Shown: positions 46,544 to 57,250 of the stretch, one piece after another
How the letters are laid out: the number at the start of each line of letters is the position of its first letter
How positions within the stretch are numbered: position 1 is the stretch's first letter
Origin: Thinopyrum elongatum
Lineage: Eukaryota > Streptophyta > Magnoliopsida > Poales > Poaceae
Length of the DNA: 64,000 bases
Assembly (NCBI GenBank): GCA_011799875.1
Contig: CM022298.1
Span: forward strand, 263,679,757-263,743,756
Reading direction: 5' to 3'
The notes under the pieces: model-generated
The model's database searches: none
What the model was told of the DNA's origin: nothing
Seen by the model: the letters and a program-made list of their open reading frames with translations, nothing else
Program-made: the position numbers and the translations under genes

Positions 46544-47548
46544 GTTGAGCCGCTCGTCAAGAGACAGAAGGCTGAGTATGAGAAGCGCGATAAGGAAAAA
46601 GTTCAGAATGGCGCTGGCGGGAAGGGCCGGGGTGGTGAAGCAAATTGTCCCGGCAAGGCTCCTCGGAACCAAGGGAAACCCGCAAAGGGCCGAGAGAAGG
46701 AGGATTGCAGTAACGAGAGTGATGGATGGAATGAAGAGGAAACCAGCGAGCAGGAATTCCAGAAGGCCACTGACGCCTTGTGCATTGACGGGGGTGCATC
46801 TTTGCACTCCTCTCACCGCCAACTTAAACAGTGGGCGCGTGAAGTCAATGCCGTGGAGCCAGCGGTAGATTCTCGGAAGCCGCTGAAGTGGTCACCCACG
46901 CCCATCATCTTTGATGAAGATGACCACCCCGACTGCATTACTGCTGTAGGGTGCTTGCCGTTGTTGGTCTCACCAACAATTTGCAATATCAAGGTCACAA
47001 AGATGCTGGTTGACGGTGGGGCCGGGTTGAACCTGATTTCCCCAAAGGTTATCAGCAAACTCCAGATAGCAGAGGAAGAACTTAAGGCCACAGTCACGTT
47101 TCAAGGAGTCAATCCCGGCAGGAGCCGTCCTAAGGGAAAGGTTACATTGCCAGTGACATTTGGAGGAGAATTGAACTACAGGACTGAGAAAGTTGTGTTT
47201 GATGTGGTTGACCTCCCTCTGCCATACAACGGGATCCTTGGGCGCCCAGCCCTGGCCAAATTCATGGCAGCATCCCACTATGCCTACAACACCTTGAAGA
47301 TGCTAGGGCCGATGGGCGTCATTTCCGTTCCGTCGGAGAAGAAAGACGCAATTGTTTGCGTGGATAAGATGTACCGGGACGCGGTCGCGGCAGAGGTCGT
47401 GGAAGCCATAGTTCCTGCCAAGGAAAATCATAGCAGAGGCACTGACAAGGAATCCGGAAAGCATACCTCTATGAATGTGCCACGCCCATTGATGACACGC
47501 CAGAGAGTTCCAATAGCAAGAGATCCAAGGCTGCTCCACCCCAAGTGA
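46544..47548 (+). pseudogene. Gypsy aspartic protease
   Basis: In the same frame as gag after one TAG: VEPLVKRQKAEYEKRDKEK, then CIDGGASLHSSHRQ. The protease core reads VTKMLVDGGAGLNLIS (catalytic Asp in DGG), followed by VTLPVTFGGELNYRTEKVVF and YNGILGRPALAKFMAASHYA, the flap and the ILGR motif. It cuts the gag-pol polyprotein. This domain has no internal stop and looks the best kept in the element. The frame ends with TGA at 47546-47548. Confidence 0.92.
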
Positions 47549-48877
47549 AAAAGGTCGTGGCAGGGCTGGCTGGCGCTGATGGTACTTTCACTATCAGCGC
47601 CACCCTTGATCACAAATAGGAAAGCGCGCTCGTTGCCTTCCTGCGGGCGAATATTTATGTGTTTGCCTGGCAACCATCTGATATCCTCGGTGTTCCTAGG
47701 GAGGTAATCGAGCACCACCTTGCTTTTCTGCCCACATGCCCGACCCGTCAAGCAGAAGGTTCAGAAGCAGGCCTTGGAGCGGTAGTAGTTTATTGCTGAG
47801 GAAATCAAGAAACTTGAAGCAGCTAGATTGGTCAGAGGAGTACTGCATCCAACATGGTTAGCAAACCCAGTGGTTGTGTGTAAGGCTAATGGAAAATGGA
47901 GGCTTTGAATAGATTTTACGGATCTGAACAAGGCCTGGCCAAAGGACCCATTTCCCTTGCCACGCATCAACTAGATCGTGATTCTACTTTAGGATGTGAG
48001 TTGCTCTCTTTTCTTGATGCATACTCTGGATACCATCAGATTTTTATGTCCAAGGAAGACAAACAAAAGACCTCATTCATCACCCAATGCGGCACGTACT
48101 ACTTTGTGTGGAGGCCTTTCGGGTTGAAGAGTGCCGGGTCCACTTTTTGCAAGAGCAGTCCAAATTTTCTTTGAACCACAGTTGCACAGGAACATTGAAG
48201 CCTATATGGATGATATTGTGGTCAAGACCAAGGACAGATCAACCCTCATCGAGGATTTAGAAGAGACATTTGCTAATCTGCGCAAGATCAACTTGAAACT
48301 GAATCCGGAGAAGTGCGTGATCGGCGTTCCCTCCGGCAAGCTACTTGGTTTCTTTGTGTCCCACCATGGGATAGAGGCCAACCCCGATAAGATCAAGGCT
48401 ATTGAGCAGATACAGGCATCCAAGACAGTAAAGGATGTGAGGCGTTTGACAGGATGTGTTGTCGCGCTTAGCAGATTCATCTCCAAGTCTGCCGAGCGTG
48501 CCTTGCCGTTCTTCAAGATTTTGAAGAAGGCAGGACCCATGAAGTGGACCCCGGAAGCAGATGCAGCACTGCAGGATTTGAAGGCCTACTTGTCTTCTGT
48601 GCCTACTTTGGTTAGTGCACCCAAACCACAAGAGCCGTTACTGCTATATCTGGCAGCAACTAATCAAGTGGTTAGTGCGGCCCTAGTAGCGCAGCGGGAA
48701 GTAGAAGAAGTAGCCACCTCAGCAAGTGTCCCGCCTGGGGAAGAAGAAGAGATTGGCCCGGCAAGGCCAGATACGGATCAGGACAAAGAAGAGTACGGCA
48801 GCGGAAGCAACCCCAGGGACACGGCAAGGAAGAAGGTGGTGCAGCGCCCAGTATACTTCGTCAGCTCCCTATTGTAG
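47549..48877 (+). pseudogene. Gypsy reverse transcriptase and first RNase H, broken
   Basis: The linker reads KKVVAGLAGADGTFTISATL, TAG, then IYVFAWQPSDILGVPREVIE. The polymerase N-terminus is split by frame changes (RLVRGVLHPTWLANPVVVCK, IDFTDLNKAWPKDPFPLPRI). From about 48000: FLDAYSGYHQIFMSKEDKQK, FGLKSAGSTF, and after a frameshift near 48150 the catalytic YMDDIVVKTKD (48203-48214). Then NPEKCVIGVPSGKLLGFFVS and the RNase H part WTPEADAALQDLKAYLSS, LLLYLAATNQVVSAALV. The frame ends at a TAG at 48875 within VYFVSSLL. At least three breaks prevent expression. Confidence 0.93.
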
Positions 48878-48901
48878 GGGGCTAGATCCAGGTATTCTGG
48901 C

Positions 48902-49810
48902 GTGCAAAATTTGATCTTTGGCCTTGTCATGGCCTCAAGGAAACTGCACCACTACTTCCAAGCCCATAAGATCACGGTTGTCACCCGCTTCCCGTTGCAA
49001 AGGATACTTCGAAACCCAGAGGCCACCGGCAGGTTAGTGGAGTGGGCATTGGAGTTATCTAGCTTTGGCCTGAAGTTTGAAAGCACATCAACAATCCAGA
49101 GCAGGGCGTTGGCAGAGTTTATTGCAGAATGGACACCAACCCCTAATGAAGAAGTACAGGAAACTGTTATCCCCGGCAAGGAAGCGTCCCAAGAATGGAT
49201 CATGTATTTCGATGGTGCCTTCTCCCTCCAAGGTGCAGGGGCTGGCGTGCTTCTCGTGGCTCCCACTGGAGAGCACCTGAGGTACGTCGTCCAGATGCAC
49301 TTTCCTCGGGAGGAGGCGACCAACAATACATCAGAATATGAAGGGCTTCTTGACGGGCTCAGGATTGCCACGAAATTGGGAATCAAGAAGCTGATCATTC
49401 GAGGAGATTCACAACTGGTGGTGAGACAAGTCAACAAGGATTACCAAAGCCCATTGATGGAGGCATACGTCGAGGAAGTGAGAGGATTGGAGGAGTGCTT
49501 TGACGGGTTGCAAATAGAGCACGTACCACATGTGGAAAACAGCATTGCTGATCAACTGTCAAAGTGCGTTTTGCAAAAGCTTCCTATGGAACCAGGGACT
49601 TTTGTTCTCCATTTTACTCAGCCCTCCGTATCCCCGGCAAAAATGGCCCAAAAGAGGACGAAATTGGACTCCGGTAAGCCTCTCCCGGTAGAGCCTTTTG
49701 GGGCTCCTGGCAGGGACCCTGCCGGGAACAACTCCCCTTTCATTTGCCGGGCTGCACCCTCCTGCCAGGCCACTGGTCCCCGCAGTCAAGGGATGCGCCC
49801 CCACAAATGA
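48902..49810 (+). pseudogene. Gypsy second RNase H (archaeal-type) and linker
   Basis: Begins with the end of the first RNase H (KLHHYFQAHKITVVTRFPLQ) and continues ALELSSFGLKFE, ALAEFIAEW. The second RNase H follows: WIMYFDGAFSLQGAGAGVLL (first Asp), NNTSEYEGLLDGLRIATKLG (Glu), IIRGDSQLVVRQVNKDYQSP (Asp) and IEHVPHVENSIADQLSK (last Asp). All four acidic residues are present. A Pro/Ser-rich linker (about 49620-49810) ends at a TGA. The domain is typical for Tat-lineage elements; the ORF itself is uninterrupted. Confidence 0.92.
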
Positions 49811-51089
49811 GGAGGTGCCGCTAGTCCTCATTGCCGAACCTCAGGCTCCAACTTGGGCAAGGCACATAGTCCATTTCCTCCAAACCGGAGAACTTCCCGA
49901 AGAGCAAGAAGAAGCTGAAAGAGTAGCCCGGAGGGCCAGTATGTATCAGTTTGTCAATGACACACTATACAGAAGAAGGCCCAGCGGTGTGAAATTGAAG
50001 TGCATTTGCCGGGAAGGAGGAAAGGAACTGCTGGCAGAGATACACAAAGGCATGTGCGGCTCCCACATTGCATCAAGGGCTTTGGTTGGGAAAGCATTCT
50101 GGCAAGGATTCTATTAGCCCACAGCAATTCAAGATGCAGTTGAGCTCGTCACCAAGTGTGAAGCCTGTCAGTTCCATTCCAAAAATATCCATCTGCCTGC
50201 CCAAGCACTCCAGATAATCCCTTTATCATGGCCGTTTTCGGTCTGGCGGCTCGATATCCTCGGCCCTTTCCCCCGAGCTGCCGGGGGCTTTGAATTCTTG
50301 TTCGTTGCAATCGACAAGTTTACAAAGTGGCCAGAAGTACATGCCATGAGAAAGGTGACTGCTCAGTCAGCTATCAAGTTCTTGAAAGGATTGGTGTGCC
50401 GCTTCGGGATCCCTGCCTAGATCATCACTGACAACGGCACCCAGTTCACGAGCCGTGCTTTCATGCAATATGTTCATGCCCTCGGAAGCAAGATCTCATT
50501 TGCCTCTATTGCACATCCCAAAAGCAATGGACAAGCTAAGAGGGCGAATGCTAAAGTGCTGCGGGGACTCAAGACAAGAACGTTTGATAAGCTGCGGAAG
50601 CACGACAGGCAATGGATCAATGAGCTGCCGGTGGTTCTTTGGTCCCTCAGAACGACACCAAACCGAGCTACCGGGCAGACTCCCTTCTCCCTAGTCTATG
50701 GGGCAGAAGCAGTTACCCCCACGGAACTCATTTACGGGTCACCTCGAGTGCTTGCCTACGATGAAGTAGCGCAGGAACAGCACATGCGTGATGAGGCTGT
50801 GCTTCTCGAGGAGAACCGTCTCTGGGCTGCTACGCGTGCTGCACGCTATCACCAAGCCCTGCGTCGCTATCATAGCTGTAGGTTTCATGCCCGGTGTTTT
50901 GAGGAAGGCGACCTTGTCCTTCGGCGCGTTCAGTCCGCCAAGGGTACAAACAAGCTGTTGCCGAAGTGGGAAGGCCCTTACCGGGTAATACGAGTCACCA
51001 GACCTAACGCAGTCCATCTGGAGACCGGAGATGGCATTCAATTGCAAAACTCATGGAATATTGAGCATCTCCGCAAGTTCTACCCGTAA
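49800..51089 (+). pseudogene. Gypsy integrase, broken and missing its catalytic Glu
   Basis: The zinc-binding N-terminus reads LLAEIHKGMCGSHIASRALV and VTKCEACQFHSK. A TAG at 50115-50117 and another at 50418-50420 interrupt the frame. The core has LDILGPFPRAAGGFEFLFVA (Asp, 50253), ITDNGTQFTSRAF (Asp, 50430) and HPKSNGQAKRANAK. In the usual NGQxERAN motif the catalytic Glu stands where AAG (Lys) is found at 50538-50540. The C-terminal part (LPKWEGPYRVIRVTRPNAVH, NSWNIEHLRKFYP) is intact and ends with TAA at 51087. Even without stops the enzyme would lack its third catalytic acid. Confidence 0.92.
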
Positions 51090-52264
51090 GGCGCGGCTGT
51101 CGGGCCCTGCCCGGCAGCCACCCTTTTGTACAGGCCTTACCTCAGCTGCATGTAACCCCTTGTACAAAGCCAGGCACAGACCCTGAGCAACAAAGAAATA
51201 AATGAAGCGCCGGGGGCCCCCGACAAGTTGCATGCATGCATAAGCATTTCATAAGCATTGCATGATTCATGTAGATAGGTTGCATGATCATGTAGATAGA
51301 TTGCATCTGGCATCATCTTCATTTGCATAAACTGCAGGCTCCTGCCGTGGACTTAGTCCTAGGAAGAGGATGCGAAGACAAGCCAGCACTGCAGTCTCCG
51401 GCAAGCCAAACAGATAAGTTCCATCTCTTATCCATACATGTACCATGAGTAGAACTTGTGCATATGAAAACCTCGCCACCTCGAAAAGAAAGGTGCTCCT
51501 ATCTACTGACACGAATGATGCTTCGGCCAGGATGGTCGTAGTGGCCTTTGGCTGAAAGGGGTTGGCGGGGGACTGGTCTCTCCCAATGGGTTCTGCGCCC
51601 GGCAGGCTCAGCCTCATGGCAGCAGTCCTATGGGGTGCCGGCAGGGTAGCTTACAGGGATCAACTTGTTTACATGAAAGTATGGAGGCATTTCACCTCTG
51701 CATTGATATCATACATGCACAAGTGCCCGGCAAAGCTTACCTTTTTCATTAATATGCTGATCAACAAGTACAAATCTCACGAAACATAAACATGGATACA
51801 AGAGATTACATTATTTGAACTAAAATTTGGCAAGTGCCTACAGATTTAAGACTGAAAAAAGATAACTGCCCCGTAATGCCTTTTCTTGTCCCTCTCCTCC
51901 TAGGCACGGTGATAGAAGGCGAAGAGGGCAAAAGGAGTGCCTGGGCAGAAGCCCAGCCTGACCCTATCGGGCTCCAGGAGAGGATGCCCGGCGGGGGCAG
52001 GAGGCCGTGGAGGAAGACGTCGACGGAGAGCATGGCCGAGGCGACACGTCAATCGCCACCACCAAGGCCAGCAGAACACGGCAGGGCGAACGGAGCTGCA
52101 GCCCGAGAGGAAGCCTGCCGGGGTCCAGCTAGAGGACTGCTGGAGGAGCCAGGGGGCACCATCACCACCTCTGCATCCAACTTCCCGGCAAACCAACTTG
52201 CCGGGGAGAGAACACAGGTGCAGATGATGGTGCTGCCGCCTGATGAAGATGGTGCGGGCGACGT
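51090..52264. other. Gypsy 3' region between integrase and the antisense ORF
   Basis: Mostly non-coding. Short repeats of CATGTAGATAG and GCATGCATAAGCATT occur at 51230-51310. A plus-strand open stretch at 51834-52526 overlaps the antisense ORF and shows only composition-driven Ser/Pro/Ala content, so I treat it as a shadow. Confidence 0.5.
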
Positions 52265-52978
52265 TCAACAAGAGACGGAGTCGGCGCCCTCCCGGTCACT
52301 GCCGTCATCATCGCCATCACTGTCCTCCTCGTCGCTTTTGCTCGAGGTGGAGCTTTCGTCATCGGTCGAGCTCTCCGCGCAGCACCCTAAGCGAGCTCCC
52401 AAGCGCCCAAAGACCTTGACGGAAAGCAAGCCGCTCTCCATTAATTTAAACTGGAGAACATGCCCCTCCGACAAGCTATGGGCTCGAGTAAAGGTCTCCC
52501 AGCCACGGCGGAGGTATATAACCTGAGGAGCAGGGAAGTCAACATCCACCCGCATGCCGCCATTCCCACAGCCCCTCATGTGCAACCTCAGCGCACGCGG
52601 CTATTCGAGCTCCATCACCCTCGCAAATGGAGTAGGGAGGCGAAGGCGGCCGCGCGGAGGCTTATACAACCTGATGACGAACTCCAAGGGTTGATCTCCG
52701 ACATGGTCTTCCATCGGGGGAGGAGCGTCCGGTACGGGTGCAATTGAATCGCCGCCCCGACCTCCTCGGCCGCGCACACCGCGACGACCTCGACCGCGCC
52801 CCCTTCCGCCTCCGCTCATAGCGGGTCCCGCCCCCACATCATCGAGAGGAGGAGGGAGATGCTGTCGAGCAGAAGTTCTCGTCGCCACCACTGGAGTACC
52901 ACCACGCCCTCGCCCCCTCACCATGGCAAGCAAGGGAAGCTTTGAGGAAAGGAAGAAGGAAGGTGTGTGAGCATACAC
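52265..52978 (-). pseudogene. Antisense ORF with a B3-like domain in the Gypsy element
   Basis: Read on the minus strand, one frame covers 238 codons with a single TAG at 52601-52603. It starts with a hydrophobic leader, or more likely at MVRGRGRGG, then an RG-rich stretch (GGGRGRGRGRRGVRGRGGRG). The domain reads LEFVIRLYKPPRGRLRLPTP, FARVMELE, stop, PRALRLHMRGC, YLRRGWETFTRAHSLSEGHV and LQFKLMESGLLSVKVFG. The GW..F...H.L..GH.L.FK pattern and the final V.VF strand are those of plant B3 DNA-binding domains. The tail is acidic and Ser-rich (STSSKSDEEDSDGDDDGSDR). Antisense ORFs downstream of pol are known in Tat-lineage elements. The TAG is one base from CAG (Gln). Confidence 0.78.
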
Positions 52979-53466
52979 ACTACTCCTACCCCCTTTTTAT
53001 TGGAGAACGAGGCAGGGGGCTGGCCTCTCATTCAGCAGGTGTCCGCCTTGCTCCTCCAATGTGGTTCCCCTATGCATCCAACGGCTCGGGGAATTAGAGC
53101 CGCCCGTCTACACCACTCGGCGATGCCTGGCTTTCTGCCATGGCGCCCGCTCCTGCGCCCTCCGCGTCCACCGCCTACCCTGCGTAATGCATGCGGTACA
53201 TGTGGCGGAGGCGCTCCGGAGTAGGAGGCAAGTGGGATGGCAGTTTCTTACCCCGTGATCGTGGGGCATGGGCCGCCCACAGATCGTGGTTCAGTTTCTC
53301 CCCTAAACGTTTCGCATGACGCGCGGGAAAACCAGAAACTGACCCAAGCTCAGGTTAATGAAGAAGCAAAGAAGATCTCAAAGGGCGGAGCCGCCCTTAC
53401 ATTTCTGCCTATGCACTGGTTAGGGCCTACCCCGACGATGCCCAGCGGCGCGTCCGTGCCAGGCCC

Positions 53467-53475
53467 GGGGGCTAC
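53467..53475 (+). other. Polypurine tract of the Gypsy element
   Basis: GGGGGCTAC directly before the TG of the 3' LTR. The same motif precedes the LTR at 60274. Confidence 0.75.
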
Positions 53476-54380
53476 TGTCCGTGCAACAGACCCTGGGTCC
53501 ATTGCACGGACTGTACACAGACTAGAGACAAGATTATAAGACCAAGATCAGACCAAGCAAGGAGGATCAATTCCTTTGAAGGATCCAGGTGCAAGTCAAG
53601 AAGGCCAAGGTGAGCCAGAGGAACAAGGCATCGCTAAGGGAAGGACCTACCTTGCCGGGCAGGCGAGCCTGGCAGGGTTGGGTTTTGCCCTGGAAGCAAG
53701 CTCCAGATCGTCCTGGCAAGCCTGCCGGGGCTAGCGAAGGCAAGCCACTCCACCGCTCCACCTCACAAGTGACGCAAGTCATTAATCAAAGCGGTGTCGA
53801 GCTCCAAGGTGACTAAATGGCTGCTTTCTGCCACATGCCAGCCACTTCCTATAGCAAATACCTCCATATGACACCCGTCCTGAGACTTGTCAAGCGAGCA
53901 GGCACAAAGCTGGCAAAACAGCCCGGCAGGGCCTGCCGGGCGAGCTGTGATGTGACACTGAGTGGCGCATTTAATGCGCTCTGTCAGCCTACAGAGTTAG
54001 ATATGATAGCACTGTTAGCTATCTAATCAGTACGCAAAGATTGATTTGCCACTGTTGTGACCCCTTAATCTATAAAAGGAGGCCCATGGTGACCGGAGAA
54101 AGGGTTGGACCCTCGCATATCCATACGCGCGTAGCCACTCTGGCCCCTAGAGCGACCTTGCTGGGCGAGTGTGCTACGTTCACCACCATTATCCAACATC
54201 AATCCACCAAAGCAGGAGTACGGTTTTACGCCTCACGGCTGCCCGGACCTGGGTAAAGACTGCCCGTGTGATCTCTGCCGTGCTGCGTGACGCTTCTCTG
54301 CTCTTTGCACAACGTGCCCATCCCCCCACCGAACCAAAAGGGGCTCATGGACCCATATGTGGCCGTTGTTTCCCACGACA
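53476..54380 (+). repeat. 3' LTR of the Gypsy element
   Basis: 905 bp, pairs with 43699-44602; TATA motif at 54071-54079. GTGTG follows at 54381-54385. Confidence 0.95.
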
Positions 54381-54385
54381 GTGTG

Positions 54386-55260
54386 CGAGAGAAGCCTAAA
54401 GATAGTGTGCATGCAGGAGACACGTAGGAAGATATATGTGCATATAGAGGGCTAGCAGAGACCGTGCCTGTGTATATATTTATGTGAGAGAAATAGTGTT
54501 TTCCAACTAAGATTAGTGAAAAGAGTTGTACATAGTAGTAAGAGAGAGGAAGATATATAGAGAGTGTGTGCGTGAGACACCCCGGGAGAGAGTGTGAGCA
54601 TGTATGAGAGAGAAATGACGATGTATATAAAGTGGGTGCACTTATGCGTCAGATAGAGAGATATATAGCGCGTGTGTGAGGAGGGTCCGATGCATAGTGC
54701 ATCTACGTGTAAAAGGCGGTTCTACACATTAAATTAAAATATAAATTTCATTAAAAAAATTGGATGGGATCATGAATTTGGCAATTTGCGTATGAACGAA
54801 CATTGGTCTATTAGACACCCATACTCTGTTGAATTCGAACATGGGTTTATTTCACATTATTGATCCATAGAGTGAGAGTCGTTTGAAATACAGACAACGC
54901 ATGGCTTTTGAAATTCATATATAAACATTAGTGCACTCTGTGTTGTTAGTGTCAAGCACATTATACATTTGTCACATACATGGATACATTCCAAATTGCT
55001 AGCTACGAAATAGAATACATGTTGAATTCAACATAAAAGTGGTTTCAAATATTCGAATTCATAGGAAGTGCATTCGACTATTTGAATTCGAGATAATGAA
55101 ATTTGTATATCAGATTTAAAAGGGGCATCAATCTTTGTTGTGCGTTTGAACCTGCTATATATTCATACGCATGTCTAACTATTGTTTTGCAACCAAGGAG
55201 ATTATATCTGGAACCATGGATGAATTGAGTTAAGTTGCATTTTTTTAATATATATTGTCC
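54386..55260. other. Spacer, no gene recognised
   Basis: The first 300 bases are rich in GAGAGA and GTGTG, continuing the composition of the insertion target on the left side (about 43000-43100). The rest is AT-rich with repeated GAATTCGAA and TTGAATTC words near 54830, 55025 and 55080. Confidence 0.4.
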
Positions 55261-55625
55261 TAACTCTGACCCGTGTAGCCTATCGGCCCGATGTTCAAAG
55301 GTCTAAACTGGGGTAGGTTTGTAACTTCACCAAGACGCCAATCAACCGCCTCCGAGAAGCATTCATACACCATGGCCGCCTAAACACCCATGCGCTCGAC
55401 CGAAATCTATCCCGCCCACTATTTGGGAAACCTAAGATTACCGTCCTACCCCCGACCCACAATATGACTGAAATTTTAGATGGGGGCAAAGTTTGTAACT
55501 TTCCCGAAATTTCAAACAAGCACATCCCAAACCAGAACATTGCCCCCCCTTAGCTCCTCCCTCCCTCCGTTTCCCCATTCATACGCCAAAACGCCCTCTC
55601 CACCAGCTGCAAAACCCCAGCCTCA
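55261..55625. promoter_or_regulatory. Possible promoter and leader of an interrupted gene
   Basis: GC-richer unique-looking DNA with GGGGCAAAGTTTGTAACTTT, which echoes GGGGTAGGTTTGTAACTTCA 170 bp upstream. It ends in a pyrimidine-rich stretch (CTCCTCCCTCCCTCCGTTTC, then AAACGCCCTCTCCACCAGCT) like a plant 5' leader. The truncated Gypsy element begins right after. It may be the 5' end of the repeat-rich unit at 60727. This is inference from composition. Confidence 0.3.
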
Positions 55626-55639
55626 CGGCCGAGGAAGTC

Positions 55640-56330
55640 AAGGACAGTATCATCATGGATAATGGATCCAACTTCACAGCCGAGGAAGTCAAGGCCTGGT
55701 GCGCTACTATGGGCGTTAAGCTCGACTACGCCTCGGTGCACCACCCGTAGACCAATTGATAGGTTGAGAGGGACAACGGACTAATCATGAGCGACATAAA
55801 ACGTTGCCTAGTTCGTTCCTTGAAACAATCCGATTGTCATTGGGTGGAGGAGCTTGACTCTGTATTATGGGGACTGTGCACTACCCCTAACCGATCAACG
55901 GGATACACACCTTTCTTCATGGTGTACGGCGTAGAAGCAGCCTCCCTTGTGACATCATTCATGACGCACCTTGAGTACGCATTTATGAGGAAAAAGAAGC
56001 TGAGTTGGATCGGCAGGATGACTTAGACGCCCTGGAAGAACAATGGGACATAGCACGGGCTCGTTCTACATTTTACCAGCAGCAGGCTTGACGCTACTAG
56101 AGCAGGGAAGTTCGGGCGAAGGCATACAATGTTTGAGAGCTCGTCCTCCGCCTCCCAGAGAAGCAAAAGAATAAATTCTCGCCAATGTGGGAAGGCCCTT
56201 TCATAATTGATGAAGGGCTAGCAGGAGGAGCCTATCGTATTCACAACCCGGTCGACGACCGCCTCGAACCAAACCCCTGGAACGCAGCCCAGATCCACTA
56301 TCCCTTTCCTCATTGTAAATTTCTTATTTT
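55640..56330 (+). pseudogene. Integrase remnant of the truncated Gypsy element
   Basis: It opens at the second catalytic Asp: SIIMDNGSNFTAEEVKAWCA, KLDYASVHHP, TAG, then VERDNGLIMSDIK, where the catalytic Glu lies in VER. It continues SDCHWVEELDSVLWGLCTTP and STGYTPFFMVYGVEAA. After a frameshift it reads the C-terminal MWEGPFIIDEGLAGGAYRIH and LEPNPWNAAQIH. The first half of the domain is missing, and several stops follow. The 5' boundary is set where the sequence stops resembling leader DNA. Confidence 0.88.
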
Positions 56331-57250
56331 TTATTCTGGCCTTGTTCGGATAAACCGAATTATGCTTAGGCCCTTTTCTTCACACATCTTCAAATGTAAT
56401 ACCCAGATTTTACCTGGGGGCTCCTTTAAAGGAGCCAATTAATATATTTTTCATGCACGTAATCGTCTCTATCATGATTGCACTCTCACGAATACCTCTT
56501 TAGCCATTATATGCACCGATTTGACTTAAGTTTTTGCTAAGCTGGGTTGCCTGGCTCCTGTATTTACCTCCTACGTTCCCGATTGTTCGGCTAGGGGGTA
56601 AAAGGAGCACCTCTGTGATTGTTACGATCAGGTCAGACGTGTCTGTACCTCAGACGGGTGAGGCCGAAAGCTAGCATTCTTGAGAACAAAGTGGGTCAGC
56701 TATGAGGGAAACTATAGTCATCTTGGTGTTCGTCACCAACGCATGGGGATTAGGCCCCCGCACCAATTATTCACATACTTCAGGTATCCAGATACAAATG
56801 TCTACACTTGGTATGACGAACATGAAGAAAAGAACTCATGGAGGAACTATTTACTTCGGAAGATGTTTCTTACGTTAAAAAGTAATATAACATAACTCTC
56901 CACACATGTTTTTTTCTGTTCATACCCAAAAGCCAGATTGCCTCATTACCGGAAGTGATTTCCTGCTTACGTTAGGACACAAAGTACGGAACACTTCCCG
57001 ATCACTGGTCGGGGAGGGTGAAGCCGATGGCTGGTTAAGACAACATTTTATAGTACGGATCAAGATCGTTCGATGTAAAGTACATAGATACATAGAATCA
57101 AACACATCACTCTTTGTCCACATTGTCTATTATGCTATCTAAAGCGCAATCCCGCTGAGAGAATCGAGCTGCGGGCATCACTTGGTCATAGACCAAATGA
57201 AGAGGTATTTCCTACCCACCCGGCCCTACTAGCCCAACACGGGCCATATG
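56331..57250. other. 3' non-coding part of the truncated Gypsy element
   Basis: No recognised coding sequence. Words such as CTGGGTTGCCTGGCTCCTGT and GATTGTTCGGCTAGGGGGTAAA are typical spacer between integrase and the antisense block. Short ORFs at 56680-56895 and 56906-57142 lack motifs. Confidence 0.5.

Larger units (their letters stand above)
43699..54380 (+). mobile_element. Gypsy LTR retrotransposon with two RNase H domains (Tat-type), inactive
   Basis: LTRs of 904 and 905 bp share TGTC[CG]GTGCAA starts and [AC]ACGACA/ACATGACA ends, and a perfect 5-bp duplication flanks them. Internal order is gag, protease, reverse transcriptase-RNase H, a second RNase H, integrase, then 2.4 kb with an antisense ORF. 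A second RNase H between the first and integrase, plus antisense coding downstream, is the known layout of the Tat lineage. Total length is 10,682 bp. Stops and frameshifts occur in gag, at the gag-protease joint, in reverse transcriptase and in integrase. CCGGCAAG-type words recur throughout. Confidence 0.95.

Noticed and set aside
51834..52526. Plus-strand open frame of 230 codons in the Gypsy 3' region
   Set aside because: Ser/Pro/Ala-rich without motifs, and overlaps the antisense frame that carries a recognisable B3-like domain.
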